64,000 bases of DNA from Acidobacteriota bacterium. GTDB taxonomy: Bacteria > Acidobacteriota > Aminicenantia > Aminicenantales > Saccharicenantaceae. Positions within the stretch are counted from its first letter, which is position 1, and each line of letters opens with the position of its first letter. Of this stretch, positions 9,430-17,604 are shown in pieces. A model generated the notes under the pieces. The model saw nothing but the letters and a program-made list of their open reading frames with translations, was not told where the DNA came from and made no database searches. A program made the translations under genes and the position numbers. The stretch lies in contig JAQURD010000009.1 of the NCBI GenBank assembly GCA_028749115.1, positions 1 to 64,000 on the forward strand, written 5' to 3'.

Positions 9430-10344
9430 TTATTTTATGTATTTATTCTGAACTCTGTCCTCCGGCAGGAACTCTTCTTCCAGTTGCCGGTAATCCTTTA
9501 TACCTACAAAAGTAGTGTAATCTTCAAAAGAAGTGAGCCATTTGGTTTGGCCAGCCAGGATGCCAGTTGGTGAATTTTTTAGAGCAGTAAAAAATTCTAT
9601 CAGGGCTTTATGCATGACCATAATCGAAGCTACCGGAATTGATACCCGTCCGATGCCCATTTTAGCCAGTTCAGGAATCGGGACGAGTTCTGTTCTCACG
9701 CCAGTGACACCATCCATCAAATTAACTGACAGAGGTCCCTTGATTTCTTTAGCCGCCCTTTCTATATCAGCCCTGGATCTAATACCGTCAATAAAGACCA
9801 GATCGGCCCCGGCTTCCAGATAGAGCTGGCAGCGCCGGATGGCCTCATCCAGGCCATAGATGGCAAAAGTATCTGTGCGGGCATTAAGGATAAAATCCCT
9901 GTCCAGAGCATCTCTGACCCGGGCACAGGCTTTAATTTTTCCAGCCATTTCCTCGGCTGAGATGACTTCTTTTCCGGCTAGGTGGCCACAGCGCTTGGGG
10001 AAGACCTGATCTTCAATGTTCATGCCAGCCGCACCAATACTTATGATCCGCTCAGTTACCCAGGCCGCATTAATCGCATTGCCGCCACCGGTATCGAGGT
10101 CAGCCATCACCGGGATATCAACCGCCTGAACAACGTTCCAGGTTATATCAATGATATCCTTCATCTGAACCAGGCCGACATCTGGCTTGGCCAGAAAAGA
10201 ACCAGCCAGGCCAAAGCCGGAGACCTGAAGGGCTTCAAAGCCACATTTTTCAATAATCCTGGCACTTAAAGCATCATGACAGCCGGGGACAACCACCGCT
10301 CGCCTATCCATAATAGCCTTTCTTAATCTAGTCGTTTCCTTCAC
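9430..10344 (-). CDS. Isocitrate lyase/PEP mutase-family C-C lyase (methylisocitrate or dimethylmalate lyase-like)
   Basis: A 304-aa (beta/alpha)8 lyase. The motif KRCGH at residues 117-121 has the catalytic Cys119 found in true lyases and absent from phosphoenolpyruvate mutase and phosphonopyruvate hydrolase. Metal ligands are visible as ADLDTG (Asp82, Asp84) and the ED pair at 111-112. Length and motifs fit PrpB methylisocitrate lyase or 2,3-dimethylmalate lyase. The start is GTG, preceded by AGGAGG at 5 nt. It lies 233 bp upstream of the LeuC/LeuD pair on the same strand. The trio matches the gene content of dimethylmalate hydration plus cleavage to propionate and pyruvate. No prpC or prpD is in the window. 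Confidence 0.85.
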   Translation of the reverse strand: MKETTRLRKAIMDRRAVVVPGCHDALSARIIEKCGFEALQVSGFGLAGSFLAKPDVGLVQMKDIIDITWNVVQAVDIPVMADLDTGGGNAINAAWVTERIISIGAAGMNIEDQVFPKRCGHLAGKEVISAEEMAGKIKACARVRDALDRDFILNARTDTFAIYGLDEAIRRCQLYLEAGADLVFIDGIRSRADIERAAKEIKGPLSVNLMDGVTGVRTELVPIPELAKMGIGRVSIPVASIMVMHKALIEFFTALKNSPTGILAGQTKWLTSFEDYTTFVGIKDYRQLEEEFLPEDRVQNKYIK

Positions 10345-10582
10345 TTAGTCCTCCTGAAAGAATCGAGTTTTCAAACTCTTATTATAATCATAAAATTTTT
10401 TTTGGCTATAAAATAATGGTAGCTGGCGGCAGGTTTCACTTTTACCTCAACAGGGTAGAAAAACAGCTGCGCTTTGCTTTATTCAGGGCTGAAGAGAGAA
10501 GAAAGTTAATCCGGTCAAAAAAGGCTAAACGCAAATTTAATCCTGATTTAACCCGAGTAGCTAATCATCAAGCGATCTGGAG

Positions 10583-11317
10583 TTAGACTGATTGGTCTGA
10601 GCTTATGCGCGGACGGTGGAAAAAATAAAAAAAGAGGACTTTGAACGTTTCTCTGATTTCCCGGCCTGATATTTTTGATTGGCCTTCCTGGCGGTTAACA
10701 AAAGTTATAGGCACTTCCGCCACCTCTGCTCCCGCTCGCTGAAAATAGTAGAGCACTTCAAGATGTGCAGAGTAGCCGCAAGCCACTAATTTTTCCAGAG
10801 GCACGATTTTGAGATACTCAGCCCGGTAGGAGCGGAAAGCTCCTGTGCAGTCTTTAGCTTTAAGGCCCATCAACCTTCTGGCTAGAAAATTGGCTGTCCA
10901 GCTATTTAGTTTCCGGGTAAGTGACCAGCCCTCTGTCCGCCCTCCCTTTACATAGCGGGAACCAATAACCATGCCGGCCCCAGCCAGTTGCTCAAGCATC
11001 AAAGGAATGGCCTCGGGCGGATGCGAGAAATCGGCATCCATAGTCACCAGCCGTTCATAACCATGCTCTATTCCCCATCTAAAGCCATCACGGTGGGCTG
11101 TCCCCAGCCCGAGTTTTCCTGGCCGGTGAAGAACAAATACCCGCCCACTAAATATCTGGCTAAGGCGGTCAGCCAGGTCACCTGTTCCATCCGGCGAATG
11201 ATCATCAACTACCAGAACATCTACTTCGGGTCTAAGATTCAACACACTCTGGACTAACGGCTCTATATTTTCTGCTTCGTTATAAGTCGGAATTATGACT
11301 ACCGCCTGGTTTTTCAT
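10583..11317 (-). CDS. GT2 glycosyltransferase, polyprenyl-phosphate mannose synthase-like
   Basis: A 244-aa GT-A enzyme resembling the catalytic domain of dolichol/polyprenol-phosphate mannosyltransferase (Dpm1/Ppm1). The N-terminal strand PTYNEAENI, the VDDHSPDGT loop, the DADFSHPP metal-binding segment (near residue 94) and IGSRYVKGG are all family signatures. The C-terminus ends soon after the GT domain, with no trailing membrane segments. It would transfer a sugar from GDP- or UDP-sugar to an undecaprenyl carrier at the inner membrane. No clear SD is seen; a TAAAAT box sits about 6 nt before the ATG, so a leaderless or very short-leader transcript is possible. The gene stands alone, diverging from pyrE. 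Confidence 0.87.
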   Translation of the reverse strand: MKNQAVVIIPTYNEAENIEPLVQSVLNLRPEVDVLVVDDHSPDGTGDLADRLSQIFSGRVFVLHRPGKLGLGTAHRDGFRWGIEHGYERLVTMDADFSHPPEAIPLMLEQLAGAGMVIGSRYVKGGRTEGWSLTRKLNSWTANFLARRLMGLKAKDCTGAFRSYRAEYLKIVPLEKLVACGYSAHLEVLYYFQRAGAEVAEVPITFVNRQEGQSKISGREIRETFKVLFFYFFHRPRISSDQSV

Positions 11318-11435
11318 ACCGGCATTTTATCAAAAATAAGACCAGGCGGCAAAAAACTCTTTCCTTTGAATTTGCCTTAGGTTATACTTGGTATCCAATC
11401 CTGGTCAGAGGCTATTCTGGCCAGCCGGAGGAAAA

Positions 11436-12029
11436 ATGCCCGATAACCGTTCAGAATTAATTCTAAGCCTTTTTCAGCAAAGTAATGCCTTGCTCAGGGG
11501 CCATTTTAAATTGACTTCAGGTAAACACTCTGAATGGTACTTTGAAAAAATTAAGTTGATCGAGCGCCCGGCCGTCCTGGAAAAAATTATTGACCTGCTG
11601 GCCGAGCAAATCAAGCAGGACAACCTGGCCTTTGATTATGTGGTCTCTCCAGCTTATGGGGCTATAGCCATCGGTTTTTTGACCGCTTTGAAACTCAATA
11701 AGCTGTTTGCCTTCAGCCAGAGAGCTGAGGAAAAAATGACCGTCCGTTCCGGTTTTTCTGGCCTGGATAAGTCCAGAGCAATTATCGTCGAAGATATCCT
11801 GACGACCGGCGGCTCCATCCAGGAGGTTCTTGACTGCCTCCACCAGAAAGAAGTGGAAGTCGCCGGGATTTACTGCCTGGTTGATCGTAGTGGCGGCCAG
11901 GTGCTCATTGAGGGCAAGCCGGTTAAAAGCCTCCTGTCACTAAAAGTTGAAGCCTTCGAGCCAGAGGGCTGCCCTCTCTGCCGGCAGAATTTGCCCTTGA
12001 TCAAGCCTGGAGCCTCTGACAAGAAATGA
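11436..12029 (+). CDS. pyrE: Orotate phosphoribosyltransferase
   Basis: Converts orotate and PRPP to OMP in pyrimidine synthesis. The PRPP-binding motif VEDILTTGGS (near residue 110) is intact, and the N-terminal FKLTSGKHSEWYF segment is the orotate-site signature. An ATG at 11388 is in frame, but the GGAGG at 11427-11431 sits 4 nt before the ATG at 11436, which is chosen and gives 197 aa. The C-terminus has a CPLC pair, seen in some bacterial and archaeal-type PyrE proteins. The stop overlaps the following Maf-RlmD start by 4 bp (ATGA). pyrB is elsewhere (27930-28910). Confidence 0.93.
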   Translation: MPDNRSELILSLFQQSNALLRGHFKLTSGKHSEWYFEKIKLIERPAVLEKIIDLLAEQIKQDNLAFDYVVSPAYGAIAIGFLTALKLNKLFAFSQRAEEKMTVRSGFSGLDKSRAIIVEDILTTGGSIQEVLDCLHQKEVEVAGIYCLVDRSGGQVLIEGKPVKSLLSLKVEAFEPEGCPLCRQNLPLIKPGASDKK

Positions 12030-13951
12030 AGGTCATTCTGGCTTCAGAATCTCCGAGAAGAATCCGCCTGCTAAAAAAAATTCTGAAGTCTTTTTCTGTT
12101 ATACCCAGCGGCTTTGATGAGAGAACCATCAATGAAAAGGAGCCTGCTGCCTATGCCCTGGAGGCAGCCGCAGCCAAAGCCAGAGCAGTGGGCGAAAAAT
12201 ATCCTGATGATCTGATCATCGCCGCTGACACCGTCGTCACCATTGATGGCTTGATTCTGGGCAAGCCAGATAGCCGGGAAGAAGCCAGGAAAATGCTGGA
12301 GACTCTGTCAGGCCGCACTCACCAGGTAATAACGGCCATCGCCCTATTTAACCGGAATAAATCAAGGCTTTTAAGCGATTATCAGCTCACCGGTGTTAGC
12401 TTCAGGCCGCTTTCAGCCGGAGAAATCGAGACCTATCTCTCTTTAAACACTTTCGCCGATAAAGCCGGCGCCTACGCTCTGCAGAATGTCAGAGAAAAAT
12501 TCATAGAGGAGATTAAAGGCGACTACTACAATGTGGTCGGACTGCCGCTTGGAAAACTGCGCCAGTTGCTTCACCGTTTCTCTGAGGAGAAGCTGACTGC
12601 CGAGATTTCCGGTTTTCGCCTGCCTGAAGGCTTTGGACTGATTGAATCGGCAGGAGGTGAAACCTACCTGGTGCCCGGTGCTTACCCCGGGGATCAGGTA
12701 GAAATTGCTTTTGAAGCTAATCAACAGAAAATCCACCAGGCCCGCCTGCTGTCTATCCTCAGGCCGTCTTCCCTAAGAAGGCCGGCGGCCTGCCCTCATT
12801 TTGGGCTGTGCGGCGGCTGCAGCTTTCAAGACCTCATCTACGGGGAGCAACTACATCAGAAAAGGCTGTATCTGAGCCGGGTTCTAAAAAAATATTTTCC
12901 GGCCGATTACCATTATTTCGAGGTAGAAGATATCAGGCCTTCACCCAGTGAATACTACTACCGGAATAAGATGGAATTTTCCTTTGGACAGGCAGAAGGC
13001 GAAGTTTATCCGGGCCTCAGGGAAAAAACGAGAATAAAAGGCCGCCAGAGTGACAAAAAGGTTGTCAGACTGGATCGCTGTCTGATTTCTTCTCCCCTGA
13101 CTGAAACACTGTTCAGCCTTTTCCATCAGTTGACTGAGGAATCCGGGCTGCCTGCTTTTGACCTTAAAACCAAGCAGGGATTTTTCCGTCATCTGGTTAT
13201 CCGTGAAGGCAAAAATAGCGGCGAAATGATGGTCAGCCTGGTCACCAGCAGTCAGGCTGAAATCAGCCTCAAGGATTTTTCAGAGCAACTGGTCAGAGCC
13301 CTGCCCGGCATCAAGAGTGTCTGGTGGGTAGAAAATGACCGGCTGGCTGATGTCGTTTCCTACGAAAAGCCCCACCTGATTTACGGTCAGGAATCAATTG
13401 AAGATTGCCTCCTTGGCTTTCGCTTTAAAATTCACCAATCATCCTTCTTCCAGACTAATCCCCTGGCAGCTGAACTGGTTTATAAGCGGATCGCAGATGA
13501 AGCCAGAAGGCTGCGGGCTCAATCGGCCATGGGCCTTTATTGCGGCTCTGGCGCCATAGAAATTTGCCTCAGCCCGGCAGTAGGAGATGTCCTGGGTATT
13601 GACTGGGATCCGGCCAATATCAAAGCAGCCAATGAAAACGCCGTCCTGAATGGAGTCAAAAATACCAGATTCCTGTCAAGTCCGGTCGAATCAGCTTTAT
13701 CAGAAATCAGCCGCGGCTCCTTTGACCTTTTGATTATTGATCCTCCCCGGGCCGGCCTCAGCCCGCGGGCCATGAAGCAAATTATCCCTCTGCGTATTCC
13801 AAATTTGCTTTATGTCTCCTGCCACCCGGAGACACTGGCCAGAGATCTTAGCATTCTCATTCAAAGCGGTTACCGGCTGGAAAGTATAGCTCCGGTTGAC
13901 TTCTTCCCCCAAACCGCTCACTTAGAAGCTATCGCCTGCCTCAGCCGATAA
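12026..13951 (+). CDS. Fusion: Maf nucleotide pyrophosphatase + TRAM/RlmD-type RNA (uracil-5)-methyltransferase
   Basis: One 641-aa frame joins two enzymes normally made separately. Residues 1-185 are a complete Maf domain (ASESPRR start, IIAADTVV near 64-71, SGRTHQV near 95), a house-cleaning dTTP/UTP pyrophosphatase. Residues 190-250 look like a TRAM RNA-binding domain. Residues 255-641 are an RlmD/RumA-type SAM methyltransferase: Fe-S cysteines Cys256-X5-Cys262-X2-Cys265 plus a fourth in RLDRC, substrate motif FFQTNP, SAM motif LYCGSGA, and catalytic Cys in SCHPETLARDL. There is no stop or repeat at the junction, so the fusion appears genuine. The product should methylate C5 of a uracil in rRNA or tRNA. 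It is coupled to pyrE by ATGA. Confidence 0.9.
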   Translation: MKVILASESPRRIRLLKKILKSFSVIPSGFDERTINEKEPAAYALEAAAAKARAVGEKYPDDLIIAADTVVTIDGLILGKPDSREEARKMLETLSGRTHQVITAIALFNRNKSRLLSDYQLTGVSFRPLSAGEIETYLSLNTFADKAGAYALQNVREKFIEEIKGDYYNVVGLPLGKLRQLLHRFSEEKLTAEISGFRLPEGFGLIESAGGETYLVPGAYPGDQVEIAFEANQQKIHQARLLSILRPSSLRRPAACPHFGLCGGCSFQDLIYGEQLHQKRLYLSRVLKKYFPADYHYFEVEDIRPSPSEYYYRNKMEFSFGQAEGEVYPGLREKTRIKGRQSDKKVVRLDRCLISSPLTETLFSLFHQLTEESGLPAFDLKTKQGFFRHLVIREGKNSGEMMVSLVTSSQAEISLKDFSEQLVRALPGIKSVWWVENDRLADVVSYEKPHLIYGQESIEDCLLGFRFKIHQSSFFQTNPLAAELVYKRIADEARRLRAQSAMGLYCGSGAIEICLSPAVGDVLGIDWDPANIKAANENAVLNGVKNTRFLSSPVESALSEISRGSFDLLIIDPPRAGLSPRAMKQIIPLRIPNLLYVSCHPETLARDLSILIQSGYRLESIAPVDFFPQTAHLEAIACLSR

Positions 13952-14045
13952 AAGACAATCTTGAGATTAAAATCTAGATTAATAAAGATATACCCGGCGT
14001 CCAAAAACGCCATTAAGACTTATAACATCCCCCGCCAGTTGTGAT

Positions 14046-14513
14046 TTATTTCGTCTGAGTCGTCAGAAAGATAGGCAGGGTCATCTGCTTAACCTGGTCC
14101 ATCAACTCCTCAATTTCATCAATATGCCTGTCTTCATCCTGAAGAATTTTTTCGAGGAGTTCCCTGGTAGCATAATCACCCACTTCGCCAGCGAGTTTAA
14201 TAGCTGCATTGTAGGCTTTAATGGCGTCAAATTCAGCTCGGTGATCGAACTCCAGCATCTGGGGAACTTCACTGCCGATAAAAATCTTTTTAAGTGTAGA
14301 GACAACTGGCAAGCCTTCCAGAAAAAGTATCCGGCCAATCAGGCTTTCCGCATGTTTCATCTCCTGGATAGCTCTTTTCTCAATTGTCTCATGGAGCTTA
14401 ACATAGCCCCAGCTGGCACACATTTCGGAGTGGACCATATACTGATTAACCGCTGTCAACTCATCGGCCAGAAGAGAGTTAAGGGTCTCAATTAACTTGC
14501 TATCACCTTTCAT
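14046..14513 (-). CDS. bfr: Bacterioferritin
   Basis: Haem-containing iron-storage protein forming a 24-mer shell. All ferroxidase ligands align with Escherichia coli numbering: Glu18, Glu51, His54, Glu94, Glu127 and His130. Met52, the axial haem ligand, is present in QEMKHAE, and Tyr25 is kept. Length (155 aa) is typical. The SD AAAGGAGG precedes the ATG. It stands alone between the convergent Maf-RlmD gene and the divergent truD; no ferredoxin (bfd) or Fur box was recognised next to it. Confidence 0.96.
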   Translation of the reverse strand: MKGDSKLIETLNSLLADELTAVNQYMVHSEMCASWGYVKLHETIEKRAIQEMKHAESLIGRILFLEGLPVVSTLKKIFIGSEVPQMLEFDHRAEFDAIKAYNAAIKLAGEVGDYATRELLEKILQDEDRHIDEIEELMDQVKQMTLPIFLTTQTK

Positions 14514-14611
14514 CTTAGCCTCCTTTGTCTTATTTATTATATTTTATACTATAATCTCTTATCCGTAAACTATTAGCATTCCAGAAGATTTTCTTTTAAA
14601 ATTAAGCCTGA

Positions 14612-15769
14612 ATGATTAAAGCCAGGCCTGAAGATTTCATTGTCGAGGAGGTGGCCTCCCTGCCCCTCGTCGAAAAGGGCGAGTTCCGTGTTTATCAACT
14701 GACCAAAAAGAACTGGACAACGCCAGATATAGTTCGTTTTTTGGCCAGGCTCCTGTCTATTTCCCCCAAAGCCATTGCCTATGGAGGTAAAAAAGACAAG
14801 CACGGCCTGACCACTCAGCACATCACCATTAGGAGTCAAAAAGATTTCAGCCTGGAAGAACCTAATTTTTCTCTTAAGTCTATCGGCTTCATGCGAAAAC
14901 CGATGAGCCCGGCTCTGATCGAAGGCAATCGCTTCTGCATTACCATCCGCCAGTTGAAAGCCATTGAACCATTGCTCAAAAATCTAGAAGAGGTCAAAAC
15001 TTACGGTTTTCCTAACTTCTTCGATGACCAGCGCTTCCGGGGCACAAGACCGGAGCTTGGTTTTTTTGCTGACCGTGTCCTTCGGGCACACTACAATGGC
15101 GCCCTGCAGATCTTTCTTCAATCACAGAATATAAAAGCGGCTGATAAAAAGAATAAAGAAAGAATGGCCGAAATCATAGCCAACTGGAGAAACTGGGAAA
15201 AATGCCTGGAGCTGGCCCAGGGTCTGACAGAAAAAAGAATATTCCGGACACTACTACTCCGGCCCGATGATTTTCTGGCAGCTCTGGAAAAAATCCCGCG
15301 TGAAGAGATTTCTATGGCCTACGCTGCCTTTGGCTCTTACCTCTGGAATGAGCTCTTGCGCCACCTCCTGCGGGCTAAAATAGATAATCTTAAAGAAGTC
15401 GAGGCGGAGTCGGGCACATTTCTTTTCTGGTCCACTCTTAACCAGCCCACTCTGGCCTATCTTCAGGCTTTAAGACTGCCGACGCCTGCTGCCAGAATGC
15501 ACTTTATGGATGACCTGAGCCGCCAGCTTTATTGCCGGGTGCTGGAAGAACAGAATCTAAAATTCAGTTCTTTCCGGACCAGAGCCTTGAGCCGGGTATT
15601 TTTCCGGTCTTTTGAGCGACAGGTTCTTCTTTATCCGCAAGACCTGCAGGTGGTTAACTCTGGAGCTGATGAGCTCCATCCAAAAATGAAATCCTTAGTT
15701 TTATCTTTTTCTCTCCCCCGGGGAGCTTTTGCCACCATGCTGATTAAAAGAATTATGCTGGAGGAATAA
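14612..15769 (+). CDS. truD: tRNA pseudouridine(13) synthase TruD
   Basis: Isomerises U13 in tRNA-Glu. The N-terminal ARPEDFIVEEV is the family opening, and YGGKKDKHGLTTQ (near residue 56) carries the catalytic Asp. Length (385 aa) fits a TruD domain with its insertion. The segment FPNFFDDQRFRG near residue 130 is the conserved FxNYFGxQRFG-like motif. An in-frame TGA directly precedes the ATG, so this is the earliest possible start; no convincing SD is seen. The gene is followed after 78 bp by ispD on the same strand. Confidence 0.92.
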   Translation: MIKARPEDFIVEEVASLPLVEKGEFRVYQLTKKNWTTPDIVRFLARLLSISPKAIAYGGKKDKHGLTTQHITIRSQKDFSLEEPNFSLKSIGFMRKPMSPALIEGNRFCITIRQLKAIEPLLKNLEEVKTYGFPNFFDDQRFRGTRPELGFFADRVLRAHYNGALQIFLQSQNIKAADKKNKERMAEIIANWRNWEKCLELAQGLTEKRIFRTLLLRPDDFLAALEKIPREEISMAYAAFGSYLWNELLRHLLRAKIDNLKEVEAESGTFLFWSTLNQPTLAYLQALRLPTPAARMHFMDDLSRQLYCRVLEEQNLKFSSFRTRALSRVFFRSFERQVLLYPQDLQVVNSGADELHPKMKSLVLSFSLPRGAFATMLIKRIMLEE

Positions 15770-15847
15770 AAAATAGACTGGCCAGCCGGTCAGGCCGGTC
15801 TTTGAATGCCAATATTTTTTAGGGCCAATGGTCTGGAGTTGAGAAAC

Positions 15848-16555
15848 ATGGTGATTAAAAACAAGAAAAGGTCAGCCTCAAAAATGAAAACAGCCGTTAT
15901 TATCCTGGCTGGAGGGCATGGCACGAGATGCGGTTTTCCCCGCCCGAAACAATTTCTGCTTTTGGGCGGCCGTCCGCTTATTGATTATTCAGTTGAAAAA
16001 TTTCTTTCTCTTCATCCCGGTATCATAATTGCCGTCCTGGTTAATAATTATCAAAAATATTATCGGCCTCACCCGGGAATCAGCCTGATTGCTCCTGGCG
16101 GAAAGGAGAGGCAGGCCTCAGTTCTGAATGGCCTCAGCAGCTGTCCCGCTGGAACTGAACTGGTCATCATTCACGATGCTGCCCGCCCCTTTTTCCCTCT
16201 GGCCGGAGTTAGAGCAGGCCTGCAACTATTAGCAAATGACAAATATGATGGGCTGGCCCTGGCTAGTCCGGCAGTGGATAGTCTGGTGGAGGTAAATGAC
16301 GGGGAAATAGTCTCTTTTCCCGACCGTAAAAAAATATATCAGACTCAGACTCCCCAGCTCTTCCAGTATCCAGCCATGCTGAAAGCCTGTCAGAAACTCT
16401 GTGGACAGAAATCTTTCGCCTTTACAGATGATCTATCAGTCGCTTATGCGGCTGGCCTGCGCTGCAGTCTGGTTGAGGGCAGCCAGATGAATTTTAAAAT
16501 AACGACCAGATTTGACTGGGAATTAGCCGGGCAGCTTTTGAAAACCGGCTTTTAG
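15848..16555 (+). CDS. ispD: 2-C-methyl-D-erythritol 4-phosphate cytidylyltransferase
   Basis: Third step of the non-mevalonate isoprenoid pathway: CTP plus MEP to CDP-ME. The CTP-binding LAGGHGTR and the PKQF segment follow within 20 residues of the conserved domain start. HDAARPF, TQTPQLF and FTDD motifs then appear in family order. The frame is open from an ATG at 15806. The ATG at 15848 has GGAG 9 nt upstream and is preferred; the conserved domain itself begins at an internal Met near 15884 without an SD. The gene converges on and overlaps the next one by 4 bp. No ispF is adjacent. Confidence 0.88.
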   Translation: MVIKNKKRSASKMKTAVIILAGGHGTRCGFPRPKQFLLLGGRPLIDYSVEKFLSLHPGIIIAVLVNNYQKYYRPHPGISLIAPGGKERQASVLNGLSSCPAGTELVIIHDAARPFFPLAGVRAGLQLLANDKYDGLALASPAVDSLVEVNDGEIVSFPDRKKIYQTQTPQLFQYPAMLKACQKLCGQKSFAFTDDLSVAYAAGLRCSLVEGSQMNFKITTRFDWELAGQLLKTGF

Positions 16556-17289
16556 AATGGATTCCCATACCTTTTTAAATAGTCTTCAGCCTGGCGTAAA
16601 GCCTTTTCATCGTCAACATCAATCCAGAACCTGTCTTCTATATCCATTACTCTGGCTCTGGCTTGAACCGCCAGGACTCTGACCCCGGCAGAAAGAGTAA
16701 AATCGCTGGCTGTTTTCTGACTCTTTTCCAGAGCTTCAAAAAGCGCTCTGGTTCCATAGAATATCCCTGTATCGAAAGCATTATAGCTGGCTAATTCCTT
16801 GCCAATATCAACAATCCGTTCTCCATTTATTTCTACTTTCGTCACATCAGCCAGGTCAACAAAAGGATGATTATTTGTCCGGTAATCAACGGCCAGGATC
16901 AGCCCGCCTTCTTCTACCGGCAGCCCGATCAGCCTGGCAAGAATAGCCGGGTCAAAGATATGATCCGACATCAATAGAATAAATCTGTCTCCAACCAGAT
17001 CTTTTGCCCGGTAAACTGACAGGCCATTTTCTTTCTGCCAATCTTTGTTTTCCAGGCAGGTGACCTGTACTCCTGGAGGGTAGGACCGCTTCTGGAGATG
17101 TTCTTCCAGCCGTTCACTCTGAAAACCAGTGACCACGATGATATCTTTTATACCCGCCTTGATCAGTGAATCTATGGTTCTGTCAATTAAAGCTCGTCCA
17201 TTAACTTCAAGGAGAGGCTTGACCGGACAGAGATTTGAAATTCTCTTTCCCTGGCCAGCGGCAATAATTAGACCCTTCAAATTATTCAT
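16552..17289 (-). CDS. Sugar/inositol-phosphate nucleotidyltransferase
   Basis: A 245-aa NTP-transferase domain protein. LIIAAGQGKR is the nucleotide-binding loop and KPLLEVNGRALIDRTID follows. LMSDHIFDP (near residue 106) supplies the metal-binding Asp, and FWIDVDDEKA near the C-terminus is typical of this branch. The overall pattern, including AVDYRTNNHPFVDL, resembles inositol-1-phosphate cytidylyltransferase domains of thermophiles and related phosphocholine or sugar-1-phosphate cytidylyltransferases, but the CDP-alcohol phosphotransferase domain is missing. It is transcribed against ispD with a 4-bp tail overlap and diverges from the thiamine operon. The substrate is uncertain. Confidence 0.75.
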   Translation of the reverse strand: MNNLKGLIIAAGQGKRISNLCPVKPLLEVNGRALIDRTIDSLIKAGIKDIIVVTGFQSERLEEHLQKRSYPPGVQVTCLENKDWQKENGLSVYRAKDLVGDRFILLMSDHIFDPAILARLIGLPVEEGGLILAVDYRTNNHPFVDLADVTKVEINGERIVDIGKELASYNAFDTGIFYGTRALFEALEKSQKTASDFTLSAGVRVLAVQARARVMDIEDRFWIDVDDEKALRQAEDYLKRYGNPF

Positions 17290-17417
17290 CTTGACTCGCT
17301 TCCAGCCAGCCCGGCGGCTAGCTTAGACATTGAATTTTACTCGAGCTCAGCTCAAAAGTCTATGAAGCAGCCTGGCCTCAACCTGTCGGGTATGATCATA
17401 GCCAATCCGATCAAAAA

Positions 17418-17446
17418 TTGACATCCGCCCGGATTTGTAGTAGAAA
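17418..17446 (+). promoter_or_regulatory. Sigma70-like promoter of the thiamine operon
   Basis: A consensus -35 TTGACA (17418-17423) is followed after 17 bp by TAGAAA (17441-17446), a 4/6 match to the -10 box. Initiation about 7 nt downstream would start the RNA at the 5' edge of the TPP aptamer. Confidence 0.65.
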
Positions 17447-17454
17447 AATCAAGT

Positions 17455-17544
17455 AACGTCAGGGGTGCTAGCGGCACTAAAGGCCGGGGCTGAGAATACA
17501 CCCTTTGAACCTGAACCAGGTAATGCTGGCGCAGGGAGACAGTT
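17455..17544 (+). promoter_or_regulatory. TPP riboswitch (THI-box aptamer)
   Basis: The thi-box core is unmistakable: GGGGTGC at 17462-17468, CTGAGAATACACCC from 17490, AACCTGAACCAGGTAATGC in the middle, and GCGCAGGGA near 17530-17538. The closing P1 helix can be drawn as AACGTC (17455-17460) with GACAGTT (17538-17544, one bulged A). It binds thiamine pyrophosphate and controls the thiM-thiE-thiL genes directly downstream. Confidence 0.96.
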
Positions 17545-17559
17545 TCAGCGGCAAAAAAC

Positions 17560-17597
17560 CTCAGCCCCTCCTGACAGCACAATTTTAGGCCAGGAGG
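17560..17597 (+). promoter_or_regulatory. Expression platform of the TPP riboswitch (SD sequestration)
   Basis: CCTCCTG (17567-17573) is a perfect 7-nt complement of CAGGAGG (17591-17597), the Shine-Dalgarno region of thiM. The overlapping CTCAGCCCC (17560-17568) is a perfect 9-nt complement of GGGGCTGAG (17486-17494) inside the aptamer. The two pairings exclude each other, giving a translational OFF switch when TPP is bound. Confidence 0.8.
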
Positions 17598-17604
17598 AAT
17601 GGTT

